The notes: a model not told the origin generated them from the letters alone. A stretch of DNA of 64,000 nt from PALSA-243 sp963743705 (GCA_963743705.1 CAVUQS010000012.1:248001-312000); one strand, 5' to 3'. Counted from the first letter of the stretch, positions 24,800 through 32,830 are shown. Numbers and translations are program-made.

Positions 24800-25630
24800 T
24801 TATTGCGTAAATCGCGAAAAAGACAAGTACATCTCAAGGAAACATGCCGCTGTTAACAAAACGCAGACACCGGCGGCCACTTTCCACAGTTTTTCGACAT
24901 TCGAACCCACGTAGCGCGGCGTCCCGGTGAGATAGGCCGCGCCGAAGCCACCGATCAATCCGCCGATGTGGGCGCCGTTGTCGACGCCCGAGATGATGAA
25001 GCCGCTAACGAGAATCCAACCGACCCAGAACATGTATTGACCTTTGATGGCGTCGCCGATGGCGCTGCGATGCTGCATCCCGAAGGCGATCATGACGCCG
25101 ATTAACGCGGTCAAACCGGCCGAAGCGCCAACGGAAACGCCTCCGGACCACAAATAACTCAGGTAAAAGCCGCAAATGGTGCCGAAGGTGAAAAAGACGA
25201 AAGTGCGAGCGCTGCCGTATAGCTCTTCCACCTGCGGACCCACCGTCAGCAGCACCCACATGTTCATAAAGATGTGGAACAGGCCGCCGTGCAGGTATCC
25301 GGCCGTCAGCAGGCGCCACCACTGCCCGAACTGCATGGCTGGGCCGAACTTAGCGCCAAAATAGACCAGCGTCTGGCCGTCGAGGTTGAGAAACGCCTGG
25401 CCGTTTCCGGACCGCATGCTGTAGAGCACGGTCAGGAGGTACATGCCGACGTTGAGGGTGACCAGAATCATCGTCACGAAACTGGCGCCAGGAATCAGGC
25501 CGCCCAGCAGATCGCCAGGACTACGGCGATCGATCGCGCGCTCACCCACTTTTTCATTGCAATAGGGGCAAACGCGATCTTTGTTGGTGATGAAGGCCCG
25601 GCAATGCGGGCACATGCGGCGCGAATCCAT
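24800..25630 (-). CDS. Rhomboid-family intramembrane serine protease with N-terminal zinc ribbon
   Basis: A 276-residue protein. Residues 7-24 form a zinc ribbon (CPHC and CPYC). A rhomboid domain of six or more TM helices follows, with WWRLLTAGYLHGGLFHIFMN, the nucleophile in SVGASAGLTAL (S170) and the partner His in DNGAHIGGLIGG (H221). Rhomboids cleave membrane-embedded substrates. The ribbon is probably a cytosolic adaptor for substrate or partner binding. First gene of the run rhomboid, mini-protein, DUF1223, msrB, hemB. The start lies 31 bases from a dispersed palindrome (25662-25740) that separates it from the microcompartment locus. Confidence 0.9.
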   Translation of the reverse strand: MDSRRMCPHCRAFITNKDRVCPYCNEKVGERAIDRRSPGDLLGGLIPGASFVTMILVTLNVGMYLLTVLYSMRSGNGQAFLNLDGQTLVYFGAKFGPAMQFGQWWRLLTAGYLHGGLFHIFMNMWVLLTVGPQVEELYGSARTFVFFTFGTICGFYLSYLWSGGVSVGASAGLTALIGVMIAFGMQHRSAIGDAIKGQYMFWVGWILVSGFIISGVDNGAHIGGLIGGFGAAYLTGTPRYVGSNVEKLWKVAAGVCVLLTAACFLEMYLSFSRFTQ

Positions 25631-25661
25631 TCAGGACCATCATACAGGAGGGGTCTTGGAA

Positions 25662-25740
25662 TTCACCGCAGAGACGCGGAGACGCAGAGAAAACGGGTGG
25701 TTCATTAGCCTTCTCTGCGGCTTCGCGCCTCTGCGGTGAA
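25662..25740. repeat. Long imperfect palindrome of the CCGCAGAG(A/G)CGC type
   Basis: Two 29-base arms (25662-25690 and 25712-25740) are inverted copies matching at 26 of 29 positions, with a 21-base loop. They begin TTCACCGCAGAG and end CTCTGCGGTGAA. This unit resembles the dispersed intergenic CCGCAGAGGCGCAGAG-type repeats seen in many environmental bacterial genomes. It sits between two divergent operons. A hairpin role in RNA is possible, but a dispersed repeat is the simpler reading. Confidence 0.85.
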
Positions 25741-25784
25741 CGGTAAGCCGCTCTTCTCAAATGAGCTACAATCGAATCTCCCGC

Positions 25785-26567
25785 ATGGTCAAAACGGAGC
25801 GCGAATACCGCGAAGATATTGTTGAAATCGGGCGGCTGATGTTCCAGAAAAGCTGGATTGCGGCCAACGACGGGAATATTACCATCCGGATCGACGCCGA
25901 CCGGATTCTGGCGACGCCGACGGGGCTTTCGAAGGGGATGATGCAGGCCGATGACCTGCTGGTTCTCGATCTGCAAGGGAACCGGATTTCGGGGCGGCGT
26001 GAGCGGACGTCGGAAATCGCCATGCACCTGAAGATTTATGAGCTGCGGCCCGATGTGCGCTCGGTGGTGCATGCGCATCCGCCAGTGACCACCGGCTTCG
26101 CCACGGCAGGACGGCCGTTGAATATGGCGCTGCTGCCGGAAGTGGTGATCGGGCTGGGCTGCGTGCCGCTGGCGGCGTATGGCTTGCCGGGGACGCCGGC
26201 GCTGACCGAGCCGATGATCCCGCTGATTCCCAAATACGATGCGCTGCTGATGGCTAACCATGGCGCGGTGTGTTACGGCGACGACGTGTTCCAGGCTTAC
26301 TTCCGCATGGAGACGATCGAGCACTTCGCGCGGATCGCCCTGGTGGCGGAACTGTTGGGCGGCCCGAACGTGCTGCCGCGGCACGAAGTGGATAAATTGC
26401 TGGATTCGCGGGCACGGTACGGCGTGAAGGCGCGCGCCTCGGGCGGCCCGGAGTGCCCAGTGGTAGCGGAAGACCTGGAAGATAAGAACGGCGAACGGAT
26501 TTACGTGACGCGCTCGGAGCTGATCGGCCTGGTGGACGAGGCGCTGCGCGCGCGCGGTATAGCATAG
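25785..26567 (+). CDS. Class II aldolase (fuculose/rhamnulose-phosphate aldolase type), microcompartment cargo candidate
   Basis: A protein of about 260 residues in the class II aldolase/adducin family, which splits a 1-phospho-ketose into dihydroxyacetone phosphate and lactaldehyde. Seen: WIAANDGNITIRI, PTGLSKGMMQADDLLVLD, zinc ligands in SVVHAHPPVTTGFA, and LLMANHGAVCYG. The C-terminal tail RSELIGLVDEALRARGIA is an amphipathic helix like known encapsulation peptides. A start at 25761 is possible, but a -10-like TACAAT (25767-25772) lies between it and the ATG at 25785, which also fits the family N-terminus. It is followed after 19 bp by shell genes. Confidence 0.87.
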   Translation: MVKTEREYREDIVEIGRLMFQKSWIAANDGNITIRIDADRILATPTGLSKGMMQADDLLVLDLQGNRISGRRERTSEIAMHLKIYELRPDVRSVVHAHPPVTTGFATAGRPLNMALLPEVVIGLGCVPLAAYGLPGTPALTEPMIPLIPKYDALLMANHGAVCYGDDVFQAYFRMETIEHFARIALVAELLGGPNVLPRHEVDKLLDSRARYGVKARASGGPECPVVAEDLEDKNGERIYVTRSELIGLVDEALRARGIA

Positions 26568-26586
26568 TGAGGGTACGGAGACATCG

Positions 26587-26883
26587 ATGGGCGAAGCGTT
26601 AGGCATGATTGAAACTCGCGGCCTGGTGGCGATGATTGAAGCCGCCGACGCGATGGTGAAGGCCGCCAAGGTAAACCTGGTGGGCTGGGAAAAGATCGGG
26701 TCGGGCTATGTCACGGCGATGGTGCGTGGCGACGTGGCGGCGGTGCGCGCCGCGACCGACGCAGGGGCCGCTGCCGCGCGGCGCGTCGGCGAGCTGATTT
26801 CCGTCCACGTGATTCCGCGGCCGCACCAGAGCCTGGAAGACGTGCTGCCCATCGGCAAGGCGCACGCCCAGAGCGCGAAGTAA
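26587..26883 (+). CDS. Bacterial microcompartment hexameric shell protein (BMC-H)
   Basis: A 98-residue single-BMC-domain protein, opening EALGMIETRGLVAMIEAADA, with the pore-lining signature EKIGSGYVTAMVRGDVAAV and closing ISVHVIPRPHQSLEDVLP, as in PduA/EutM. Six copies form a hexagonal tile with a central pore lined by the GSG residues, through which small metabolites pass. Only one BMC-H gene is present and no BMC-T gene is in the window. It lies between the aldolase and three pentamer genes on one strand with gaps of 19 and 4 bp, so it is co-transcribed. Confidence 0.95.
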   Translation: MGEALGMIETRGLVAMIEAADAMVKAAKVNLVGWEKIGSGYVTAMVRGDVAAVRAATDAGAAAARRVGELISVHVIPRPHQSLEDVLPIGKAHAQSAK

Positions 26884-26887
26884 CGGC

Positions 26888-27154
26888 ATGATACTGGCCC
26901 GCGTCGTGGGCTCGGTGGTCGCCACGCGCAAGGACCCCCGGCTCGAAGGCAAGAAGCTTCTCATCCTGAGGCTCATCTCGCCCGATGGCAAGGACGAGCC
27001 TGGCTACGTCGTTTCAGTGGATACGGTGAGCGCGGGATATCGCGAACGCGTGATCGCCGTCGCTGGCAGCTCGGCGCGCATGGCGGAAGGCTGTAAGGAT
27101 ACGCCGATCGATAGCGCCATTATCGGCATCGTGGACGAAATCAGTCTGGACTAG
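26888..27154 (+). CDS. EutN/CcmL pentameric shell vertex protein (BMC-P), copy 1
   Basis: An 88-residue EutN/CcmL-family protein: MILARVVGSVVATRKDPRLE, KKLLILRLISPDG, VSVDTVSAGYRERVIAVAGSSAR and IDSAIIGIVDEISLD. Five copies cap the twelve vertices of a microcompartment. It retains the GSSAR motif typical of the family, which the next copy has lost. It follows BMC-H by 4 bp and precedes copy 2 by 3 bp. Confidence 0.93.
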   Translation: MILARVVGSVVATRKDPRLEGKKLLILRLISPDGKDEPGYVVSVDTVSAGYRERVIAVAGSSARMAEGCKDTPIDSAIIGIVDEISLD

Positions 27155-27157
27155 CTT

Positions 27158-27424
27158 ATGTACCTGGGACGCGTCGCCGGCTGCGTATGGGCCACCGCGA
27201 AGGATCCGGGCCTGATGGGCCAGCGGCTGCTGGTGATTCAACCGGTGACTCCCGAGCTGAAGGATTCGGGCAAGCAATTACTGTGTACCGACTGCACCGG
27301 CGCCGGCGCGGGTGAAATCGTCTACTGGACGCGCGGCAAAGAAGCTAGTTTTCCATTCCTCCCGACCGAGGTCCCCACAGATACCACCGTGGTGGGCATT
27401 GTGGATTCCGTGAGGCGAAAGTAA
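27158..27424 (+). CDS. EutN/CcmL pentameric shell vertex protein (BMC-P), copy 2
   Basis: An 88-residue BMC-P protein: MYLGRVAGCVWATAKDPGLM, QRLLVIQPVTPEL, CTDCTGAGAGEIVYWTRGKE and TTVVGIVDSVRRK. The family motif GSSAR is replaced by GKEAS and the loop LCTDCTG carries two cysteines not seen in the other copies. This divergence suggests a distinct vertex type or a specialised pore. It is closely spaced with its neighbours (3 bp and 1 bp). Confidence 0.93.
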   Translation: MYLGRVAGCVWATAKDPGLMGQRLLVIQPVTPELKDSGKQLLCTDCTGAGAGEIVYWTRGKEASFPFLPTEVPTDTTVVGIVDSVRRK

Positions 27425-27425
27425 G

Positions 27426-27707
27426 ATGCTGATCGCGCGCGTGGTGGGCCAACTTGTCTCGACTCACAAACACGAAAGCCACGTGGGCCGCAAAGCGCTG
27501 GTTGTGCAGCCGCTCAATTTGGATGGAAGCGAGCGCGGCGAGGCGCTGATTGCCTTCGACGCGGTAGATGCGGGAATCGGCGACAGGGTCTTGGTGGTGA
27601 CTGAAGGCTATAGCGCGATGACGGCGGTGGGGCGGCCGAACTCACCGATCGATATGGCTGTTATCGGCTTTATCGATCGCATCGACCTCCTTCCGGGTGA
27701 GGCCTGA
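27426..27707 (+). CDS. EutN/CcmL pentameric shell vertex protein (BMC-P), copy 3
   Basis: A 93-residue BMC-P protein: MLIARVVGQLVSTHKHESHV, KALVVQPLNLDG, IAFDAVDAGIGDRVLVVTEG, and IDMAVIGFIDRIDLLPGEA. It is the last gene of the microcompartment operon and overlaps the convergent membrane-protein gene by 66 bp at the 3' end. Having three BMC-P genes beside a class II aldolase is the arrangement known from fucose/rhamnose-type microcompartments of Planctomycetes and relatives. Confidence 0.92.
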   Translation: MLIARVVGQLVSTHKHESHVGRKALVVQPLNLDGSERGEALIAFDAVDAGIGDRVLVVTEGYSAMTAVGRPNSPIDMAVIGFIDRIDLLPGEA

Positions 27708-28247
27708 GCGGCGATGCTGGCGGCCGATCAAGTAAAAGGCCAGGATCACGCCACTCAGTAACTTGAACGCCTCGACGCCGATCAGCCCCAGCCGGACCGC
27801 GACTAACTGGCCGCGCTCGGGGAGCGCGATGTTCGACGGCAGAAAATCCGTCAGCGAGCCCAGATACATCAACTGCGGAACCGTGACGGCGCGCTGAAAG
27901 ACCGCAGCCGCCAGCGGAAGCAGGGTCAGACCGAGCGCCAACTTACCTTCGCGCGTTCCCAACAGAAGAAATAGGAAGAGGAAGCAGCCGAGGATGATTT
28001 CCAAATCGCCCCACTCTTCCATCCACCAACCCACCTGCTGGCGCACTGGGTAAGCGAGCATCATGCGCGCTTCTCCCTGTCCCAACGAGTGGAGGCGGCC
28101 GCTGAATTCGGGGGAGTGAGTGGCCAGCAGACGCGGCGCGGCGTTGAAGCTGTCGGCGGTGAGCCACGTCATCAAGGCGCTACAGCCGAGCCACATACCC
28201 AGCAGCATGCAGGCAAAGCGGCGCGCGTGCATATAAGAAGCCGACAT
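27642..28247 (-). CDS. DUF4149-like polytopic membrane protein
   Basis: A 201-residue protein with about four TM helices: RRFACMLLGMWLGCSALMTW, LEIILGCFLFLFLLLG, KLALGLTLLPLAAAVFQ, and GVEAFKLLSGVILAFYLI. Between TM1 and TM2 is a periplasmic loop. The layout resembles DUF4149-like proteins; no function is known. The start at 28247 follows GTGAGGT, a fair ribosome site; an internal ATG at 28232 is an alternative. The 3' end overlaps the last BMC-P gene by 66 bp on the other strand. The 200 bases upstream are shared with the flagellin promoter region. Confidence 0.7.
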   Translation of the reverse strand: MSASYMHARRFACMLLGMWLGCSALMTWLTADSFNAAPRLLATHSPEFSGRLHSLGQGEARMMLAYPVRQQVGWWMEEWGDLEIILGCFLFLFLLLGTREGKLALGLTLLPLAAAVFQRAVTVPQLMYLGSLTDFLPSNIALPERGQLVAVRLGLIGVEAFKLLSGVILAFYLIGRQHRRSGLTRKEVDAIDKADNSHIDR

Positions 28248-28282
28248 TCTACCTCACTCGACTCTGAGATTCGCCTTTCGCC

Positions 28283-28310
28283 TAAAGTCTTGGGGCTTTC
28301 CCGCCGAAAA
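28283..28310 (+). promoter_or_regulatory. Candidate sigma-28 promoter, distal, for flagellin
   Basis: TAAAGTCT (28283-28290), 12-base spacer, GCCGAAAA (28303-28310). This resembles the flagellar sigma-28 consensus TAAAGTTT-N11-GCCGATAA with a spacer one base longer. It would give a leader of about 130 bases. Confidence 0.5.
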
Positions 28311-28374
28311 CACAACGTAGAAGCGGGGGCGCCGCGGCGGCCGGAAATTTTTTGAGATTCCGGCGCGGGCAGTC

Positions 28375-28401
28375 TCAAGTTCCTCGGGCTTGCGCCGAAG
28401 A
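28375..28401 (+). promoter_or_regulatory. Candidate sigma-28 promoter, proximal, for flagellin
   Basis: TCAAGTTC (28375-28382), 11-base spacer, GCCGAAGA (28394-28401). The spacing equals the sigma-28 consensus and transcription would start about 40 bases before the flagellin ATG. The two candidates together may form tandem flagellar promoters. Confidence 0.5.
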
Positions 28402-28447
28402 GAGAAATGACTGGCAAGACGCCACCACGCAACGAAAGGATTTTCGA

Positions 28448-31114
28448 ATGTCGATTTCGCTCCAAACTAACGTGGATTCTCTGGTCGCGCAACGCAATTT
28501 GGGTGTGAACAGCCAATTCCAGAGCAACGTAATCCAACAACTTTCATCCGGTTACCGGATCAACTCATCGGCGGACGACGCGGCGGGGCTGGCGATCGCC
28601 AACGGCTTTCGCAGCAGCGAAGCCGAGCTGAACCAAGGCGTGCAGAACGCTAACGACGGCATCAGCACGCTGCAGATTGTCGATGGCGGCATGAACAACG
28701 TTTCGCAGATGCTCGACAGCTTGCGAACGCTGGCCACGCAGTCCGCCTCGGGCACCTTCACCGGCGACCGCTCGGTGCTGAACAACCAATTCCAGAGCCT
28801 GCTGACGGAAATCGACCGCCAGGCGCAGTCGATCGGCATGAACCAGGGCGGCCAGTTCGCGCAGGCGCTTTCGGTTTACATTGGGGGCGGCAAGAACGCG
28901 ACTACCGGCGGATTCGAAGTCGCCAACGGAACCGTGAACATCGATTTGAGCGGTTCCGCCGTGGATACCCAAAATCTGGGGTTGAAGGGCATGCAGGTGG
29001 TGGCGGGTTCCACCGATTTGGGCGCGGCTTCCGCGACGTCGGTGGCCAACATCGTCGGTAACAGCAGCAACACGACGGCAACCGCCGGGTTCACGGAACT
29101 CGATTTCGCGGGACCGGGCTTCTCCGACGGCAGCCAGGCCAAGGTTGCGGTGAACCTCTCGGGCGTTACCGATATGAACAGCCTGGTGTCATCGATCAAC
29201 AACGCGATTCAATCCGCGGGGAACGGCAATACGGCGGCCGCAACGGCTTTCAAGAACGCCGGCATCGTGGCGTCCGTGCACACGGATTCCAATGGTGGCC
29301 AGGAATTGGCGTTCACGTCCTCCACCACAGCGTTCCAGGTGAGCGCGGGCGACCAGATGGCCAACGCGCTGATGGGCAACTTCTCGAGCGGTTCGACGGG
29401 AACGGCGATCTCCAGCACCGTGACCGGCGGTAACACCACGGCCGGCTCGATTTCCAGCCCCGCGAACGTGGCCTTCCAGATCAGCGGCGGCGGCTTGACG
29501 AGCGCGGTGACGCTGAATCTAGGAAGCAGCTCGAACACCACGGCGCTCGCTATCACGGACGTCGCCAGCCAAGTGGCGAACAACACGGCTTTGAAGGCGG
29601 CCGGCATCACGGTGAGCGGCTCGGCGGGCAGCCCGCTGGTGTTCACGGACGCCTACGGCAACAAAATGAACGTGCAGGTGACGGGCGACACGGCTAACCG
29701 CCTGGGCTTCGGCTCGTTCGTTGCCGGTTCCGATCCCACACAGGCCCAGTACAGCAGCGTCACGGGCACGGGCTTCAGCACCGCTAGCGCGTTGGGAACG
29801 GCGCAGCTCGGCTTTTCGATTGACGGCGGCGCTTCCAACGGATCGAACCAGGTCAGCGTGGACTTGAGCGGCGGCGACGCCACCGCGGCTACCGAAGCGG
29901 GTTCAGCTTACACTGCGCCCAGCGGCGCCAGCGGCGACGATCTCACCATCTCGATTGACGGCGGAACGGCGGTCAGCGTCAATATCGCTCAGAACGCAAC
30001 GGTCACCACCGCCGCCGCGGCCATCAATACGGCGGCCGCCGGCGTCACCGCATCGGTCAACTCTTCGGGGCATCTAGTCCTAACCGCTAACGCGGCGGGC
30101 GCGCACACCGTAACGCTTGCCAACGGTACCAACGGCAGTGCGCTCACCGATTTCGGGCTTGGCGCAACGTTTACCGGGACATCGCGCACCGCGCAAAGCA
30201 TCGCCGACGCCCTGAATAGCGGCTTCGCGGCCAGCAGTTCCCTGACGTCCGCCGGATTGCAAGCCACGGTCTCGAGCGGACAGTTGCAGATCGCGTCGAG
30301 CAATGGCACGTCGTTCCGCCTCAATGCGGGCGGCAGCACCACCACCGCCGACGTCGGGTTCGGCACGGCGGGCGCGGCCTTCGCTGGCGCCACGGTGGGC
30401 GACTCGGCTGCGACATTTGATGACGCCAACGGCGTTTCCAACACGGGTGGGCTGACATTCGGGGCGATGCAGTACGGCAACGACACACAGGCGATCACGA
30501 TTTCCGCCAACGATTCCGCCAACGCGCTGCAATCCAAAACCATCACCCTGCAGAACAATGGCACGGCGCAGACCGGCGCGAACATCGATTCCGCCGTCAG
30601 CTACATCAACCAGCAGCTGCAACAGAGCAATAACTCGACGCTGCAGAGCATCACCGCGGTGAAAGAAGACGATGGCGGCGTGGAGAAAATCAACTTCATC
30701 AGCTCGCTCTCGAACTTCAGCGTGGGCTTCGGCAATTCTCCCAACGGCGATGGCTTCTCAGGGAGCGCCGGGGCCACGGTGGCGTCGGCGAAACTGGGCA
30801 CAAGCGCCACCGTCTCGATCGACACCCAGGCGGGCGCGCAACAGGCGCTTTCGGCCGTAGCTTCGGCCGTGAGCAAGCTGGGCACGGCTCAGGCCAGCGT
30901 CGGCGAAGGTGAAAACCAGCTGAACTACGCTATCGGTCTGGCGCAATCGCAGATCACCAACTTCTCGGCCGCCGAATCGCGCATCCGCGACGCTGACGTG
31001 GCCGCGGACGCCGCCAGCCTGACCAAGGCGCAGACCCTGCAACAGGCATCGGTGGCGGCGTTGGCGCAAGCTAACTCCGAGCCGCAAGCCATACTCAGCC
31101 TCCTCCAGCACTAA
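28448..31114 (+). CDS. fliC: Flagellin, very large variant
   Basis: An 888-residue flagellin. The N-terminal D0/D1 helices are canonical (SLQTNVDSLVAQRNLGVNSQ, QQLSSGYRINSSADDAAGLA, ANDGISTLQIVDGGMNNVSQ), as is the C-terminus (SRIRDADVAADAASLTKAQT to SLLQH). The roughly 650-residue centre is Gly/Ser/Thr/Ala-rich and contains several flagellin hook-IN-like units (for example DLTISIDGGTAVSVNIAQNA), exposed on the filament surface. Typical flagellins are 270-550 residues. The ATG at 28448 follows AAAGGA by 7 bases; the upstream open frame is leader. Two sigma-28-like promoters precede it. Confidence 0.95.
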   Translation: MSISLQTNVDSLVAQRNLGVNSQFQSNVIQQLSSGYRINSSADDAAGLAIANGFRSSEAELNQGVQNANDGISTLQIVDGGMNNVSQMLDSLRTLATQSASGTFTGDRSVLNNQFQSLLTEIDRQAQSIGMNQGGQFAQALSVYIGGGKNATTGGFEVANGTVNIDLSGSAVDTQNLGLKGMQVVAGSTDLGAASATSVANIVGNSSNTTATAGFTELDFAGPGFSDGSQAKVAVNLSGVTDMNSLVSSINNAIQSAGNGNTAAATAFKNAGIVASVHTDSNGGQELAFTSSTTAFQVSAGDQMANALMGNFSSGSTGTAISSTVTGGNTTAGSISSPANVAFQISGGGLTSAVTLNLGSSSNTTALAITDVASQVANNTALKAAGITVSGSAGSPLVFTDAYGNKMNVQVTGDTANRLGFGSFVAGSDPTQAQYSSVTGTGFSTASALGTAQLGFSIDGGASNGSNQVSVDLSGGDATAATEAGSAYTAPSGASGDDLTISIDGGTAVSVNIAQNATVTTAAAAINTAAAGVTASVNSSGHLVLTANAAGAHTVTLANGTNGSALTDFGLGATFTGTSRTAQSIADALNSGFAASSSLTSAGLQATVSSGQLQIASSNGTSFRLNAGGSTTTADVGFGTAGAAFAGATVGDSAATFDDANGVSNTGGLTFGAMQYGNDTQAITISANDSANALQSKTITLQNNGTAQTGANIDSAVSYINQQLQQSNNSTLQSITAVKEDDGGVEKINFISSLSNFSVGFGNSPNGDGFSGSAGATVASAKLGTSATVSIDTQAGAQQALSAVASAVSKLGTAQASVGEGENQLNYAIGLAQSQITNFSAAESRIRDADVAADAASLTKAQTLQQASVAALAQANSEPQAILSLLQH

Positions 31115-31170
31115 CCGGCTGAGGCAACCGTTTGACGCGATGGCTGCGGAGGCGCCGGCGCGTTGGAGTT

Positions 31171-31205
31171 GGGCCGGAATTGGACGATGAGTCCAGTTCC
31201 GGCCC
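31171..31205. promoter_or_regulatory. Stem-loop directly before the fliD ribosome site
   Basis: A 14-base left arm (31171-31184) and right arm (31192-31205) match at 13 of 14 positions (the remaining pair is G-T) around a 7-base loop. The AAGGAG ribosome site of fliD begins at the next base (31206). It could end most flagellin transcripts, protect their 3' ends, or control fliD translation. There is no T-run. Confidence 0.65.
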
Positions 31206-31217
31206 AAGGAGTTTTAA

Positions 31218-32567
31218 ATGGCAACGTCAACCAGCGCGACATCCAGCTTATTCACAGGAACCAGCGCTTTCTCGAGCGACTTCCAAAACGCTATCACGCG
31301 CGCCGTGCAGATCGCGTCGCTTCCGATCACTCAACTGACTAGCGATCAGACAGCGCTCACCAGCCGATCCACAGAGCTTGGCACGCTCAGCTCGACATTT
31401 TCGACGTTGCAAGCGGCGGTGCAGGATATTGACACGGCGGTCAGCGGATCGTCTTTCGACACCGATATCTCCGACCCTTCGGTGGTCAGCGCTAATATCT
31501 CCGATGGCGCGATGGAGGGCAACTATTCGGTGAAGGTAGACAGCGTGGGCGCATTTGCCACCAGCCTGACGTCGACTTCCTGGGCGGATACGCCGGGCTC
31601 GCCGCAAACCTACCAATTGATGATCGGCGGGGTTGCCCATGCGGTAACAGCCTCGGATAACAGCGCCGCCAGCGTAGCCTCCGCCGTCGACGCCCAGTAT
31701 GGCGGCCAGGTGCAGGCCACCGTGGTTAATGTCGGATCGAGCGATTCGCCCGATTACCGCGTCGCTCTGCAGAACCAATCGCTGGGCGACAGCCCGGTGG
31801 ACCTGCAACTGAACGGCGCCAGCCTGCAAACGCCGCAGACCACCGGCAGCCTGGCGCAATACGAAGTCAACGGCTCGGGCCTGGTGGTGTCGAGTACCTC
31901 GCGCACGGCGACCATCTCGAACGGCGTCACGATCAACCTGCTTTCGGCCAGCAACTCGCCCGTGAATATCACGGTGACGCGATCCTCAACGGCCTTGGCC
32001 AACGCGCTTTCGAACTTCGCCAACGCCTATAATGCCGCAGTGAACGAAGTGGGCGGTCAGCGCGGCCAAAATGCCGGGCCGCTGCAAGGCGACTCCATCG
32101 TTTTCGAGCTTTCGCAAACGTTGGGATCGATTGGGACCTATAGCGACGAGAGTCCCTTCGGCGGGCTCGCCAGTCTCGGATTGAATCTGGGGAGCGACGG
32201 GCACATGACGTTCAACGAATCGACCATGCTGGGCGCGGATCTCACCAACTCGTCCGCCGTCAACGCCTTCCTGGGCTCGATCAGCGGCGGCGGCTTCCTG
32301 CAGACCGTCAACAATACGCTCAACGGCTTACTGGACCCCACATCGGGCGATCTGACCACTTCGCAGAACGCCGTGCAGCAGGAAATCTCTCACATTGGCG
32401 ACGAGATCACATCGCAGCAGGCAGCGGTGACGCTGCTGCAAACCAACCTGACGAAGCAAATGTCGGCGGCCGATGCGCTGGTCGCCACCATGGAACAGCA
32501 ATATTCGTCGATCGCATCTATGTTCCAAGCGGAACAGACCAACGCGCAAGAGATGGCGCATGCCTGA
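31218..32567 (+). CDS. fliD: Flagellar filament capping protein
   Basis: A 449-residue FliD/HAP2. It opens with a Ser/Thr-rich segment, then NAITRAVQIASLPITQLTSD and TELGTLSSTFSTLQAAVQDI (FliD N domain). GNYSVKVDSVGAFATSLTSTS begins the conserved core and the middle carries the FliD C domain (NALSNFANAYNAAVNEVGGQ). It ends in the helical tail that docks on filament (ALVATMEQQYSSIASMFQAE). The cap protein folds flagellin at the filament tip. A strong AAGGAG site lies 6 bases before the ATG, right after a stem-loop. No fliS gene is in the window. Confidence 0.92.
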   Translation: MATSTSATSSLFTGTSAFSSDFQNAITRAVQIASLPITQLTSDQTALTSRSTELGTLSSTFSTLQAAVQDIDTAVSGSSFDTDISDPSVVSANISDGAMEGNYSVKVDSVGAFATSLTSTSWADTPGSPQTYQLMIGGVAHAVTASDNSAASVASAVDAQYGGQVQATVVNVGSSDSPDYRVALQNQSLGDSPVDLQLNGASLQTPQTTGSLAQYEVNGSGLVVSSTSRTATISNGVTINLLSASNSPVNITVTRSSTALANALSNFANAYNAAVNEVGGQRGQNAGPLQGDSIVFELSQTLGSIGTYSDESPFGGLASLGLNLGSDGHMTFNESTMLGADLTNSSAVNAFLGSISGGGFLQTVNNTLNGLLDPTSGDLTTSQNAVQQEISHIGDEITSQQAAVTLLQTNLTKQMSAADALVATMEQQYSSIASMFQAEQTNAQEMAHA

Positions 32568-32823
32568 GACGCTGGCGGCGCAGATTCGCGAGGCAGTGTC
32601 GGGAAGGCGCTATGCGCAGGCCACCCACCTCTGGAACGCTTATGCGGCGGAAGTCTCAGCCGAAATCCGCGGAGGATCGGCCGCGCGGCTGCCGGAGATG
32701 CGCGAACTGGTCGAATGGTCGCGCGTCACCGTCACATGCGCGCGCTCGCAGCTGATGCGCGTTTACGCCACCCGCCTGGCCGAAATGCACGCCGCCGAGA
32801 CCTACGGACGCGGCGCCCGCTAG
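32560..32823 (+). CDS. Small protein coupled to fliD, possible FliT-like chaperone
   Basis: An 87-residue, mostly helical protein (MPETLAAQIREAVSGRRYAQ, LPEMRELVEWSRVTVTCARS). The ATG overlaps the fliD stop by 8 bp, so translation is probably coupled. Size, helicity and position after fliD resemble FliT, the FliD export chaperone, but sequence similarity is not evident to me. The frame is open further upstream inside fliD, but this ATG is the sensible start. Confidence 0.62.
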   Translation: MPETLAAQIREAVSGRRYAQATHLWNAYAAEVSAEIRGGSAARLPEMRELVEWSRVTVTCARSQLMRVYATRLAEMHAAETYGRGAR

Positions 32824-32830
32824 CGGCGCC
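32812..32830. terminator. GC-rich hairpin at the end of the flagellar genes
   Basis: GGCGCC (32812-32817), 7-base loop, GGCGCC (32825-32830). It spans the stop codon of the fliD-coupled gene. There is no T-run, so a terminator role is uncertain. Confidence 0.35.

Noticed and set aside
25761..25784. Upstream ATG for the class II aldolase
   Set aside because: A -10-like TACAAT lies between it and the ATG at 25785, and the family N-terminus begins at 25785.
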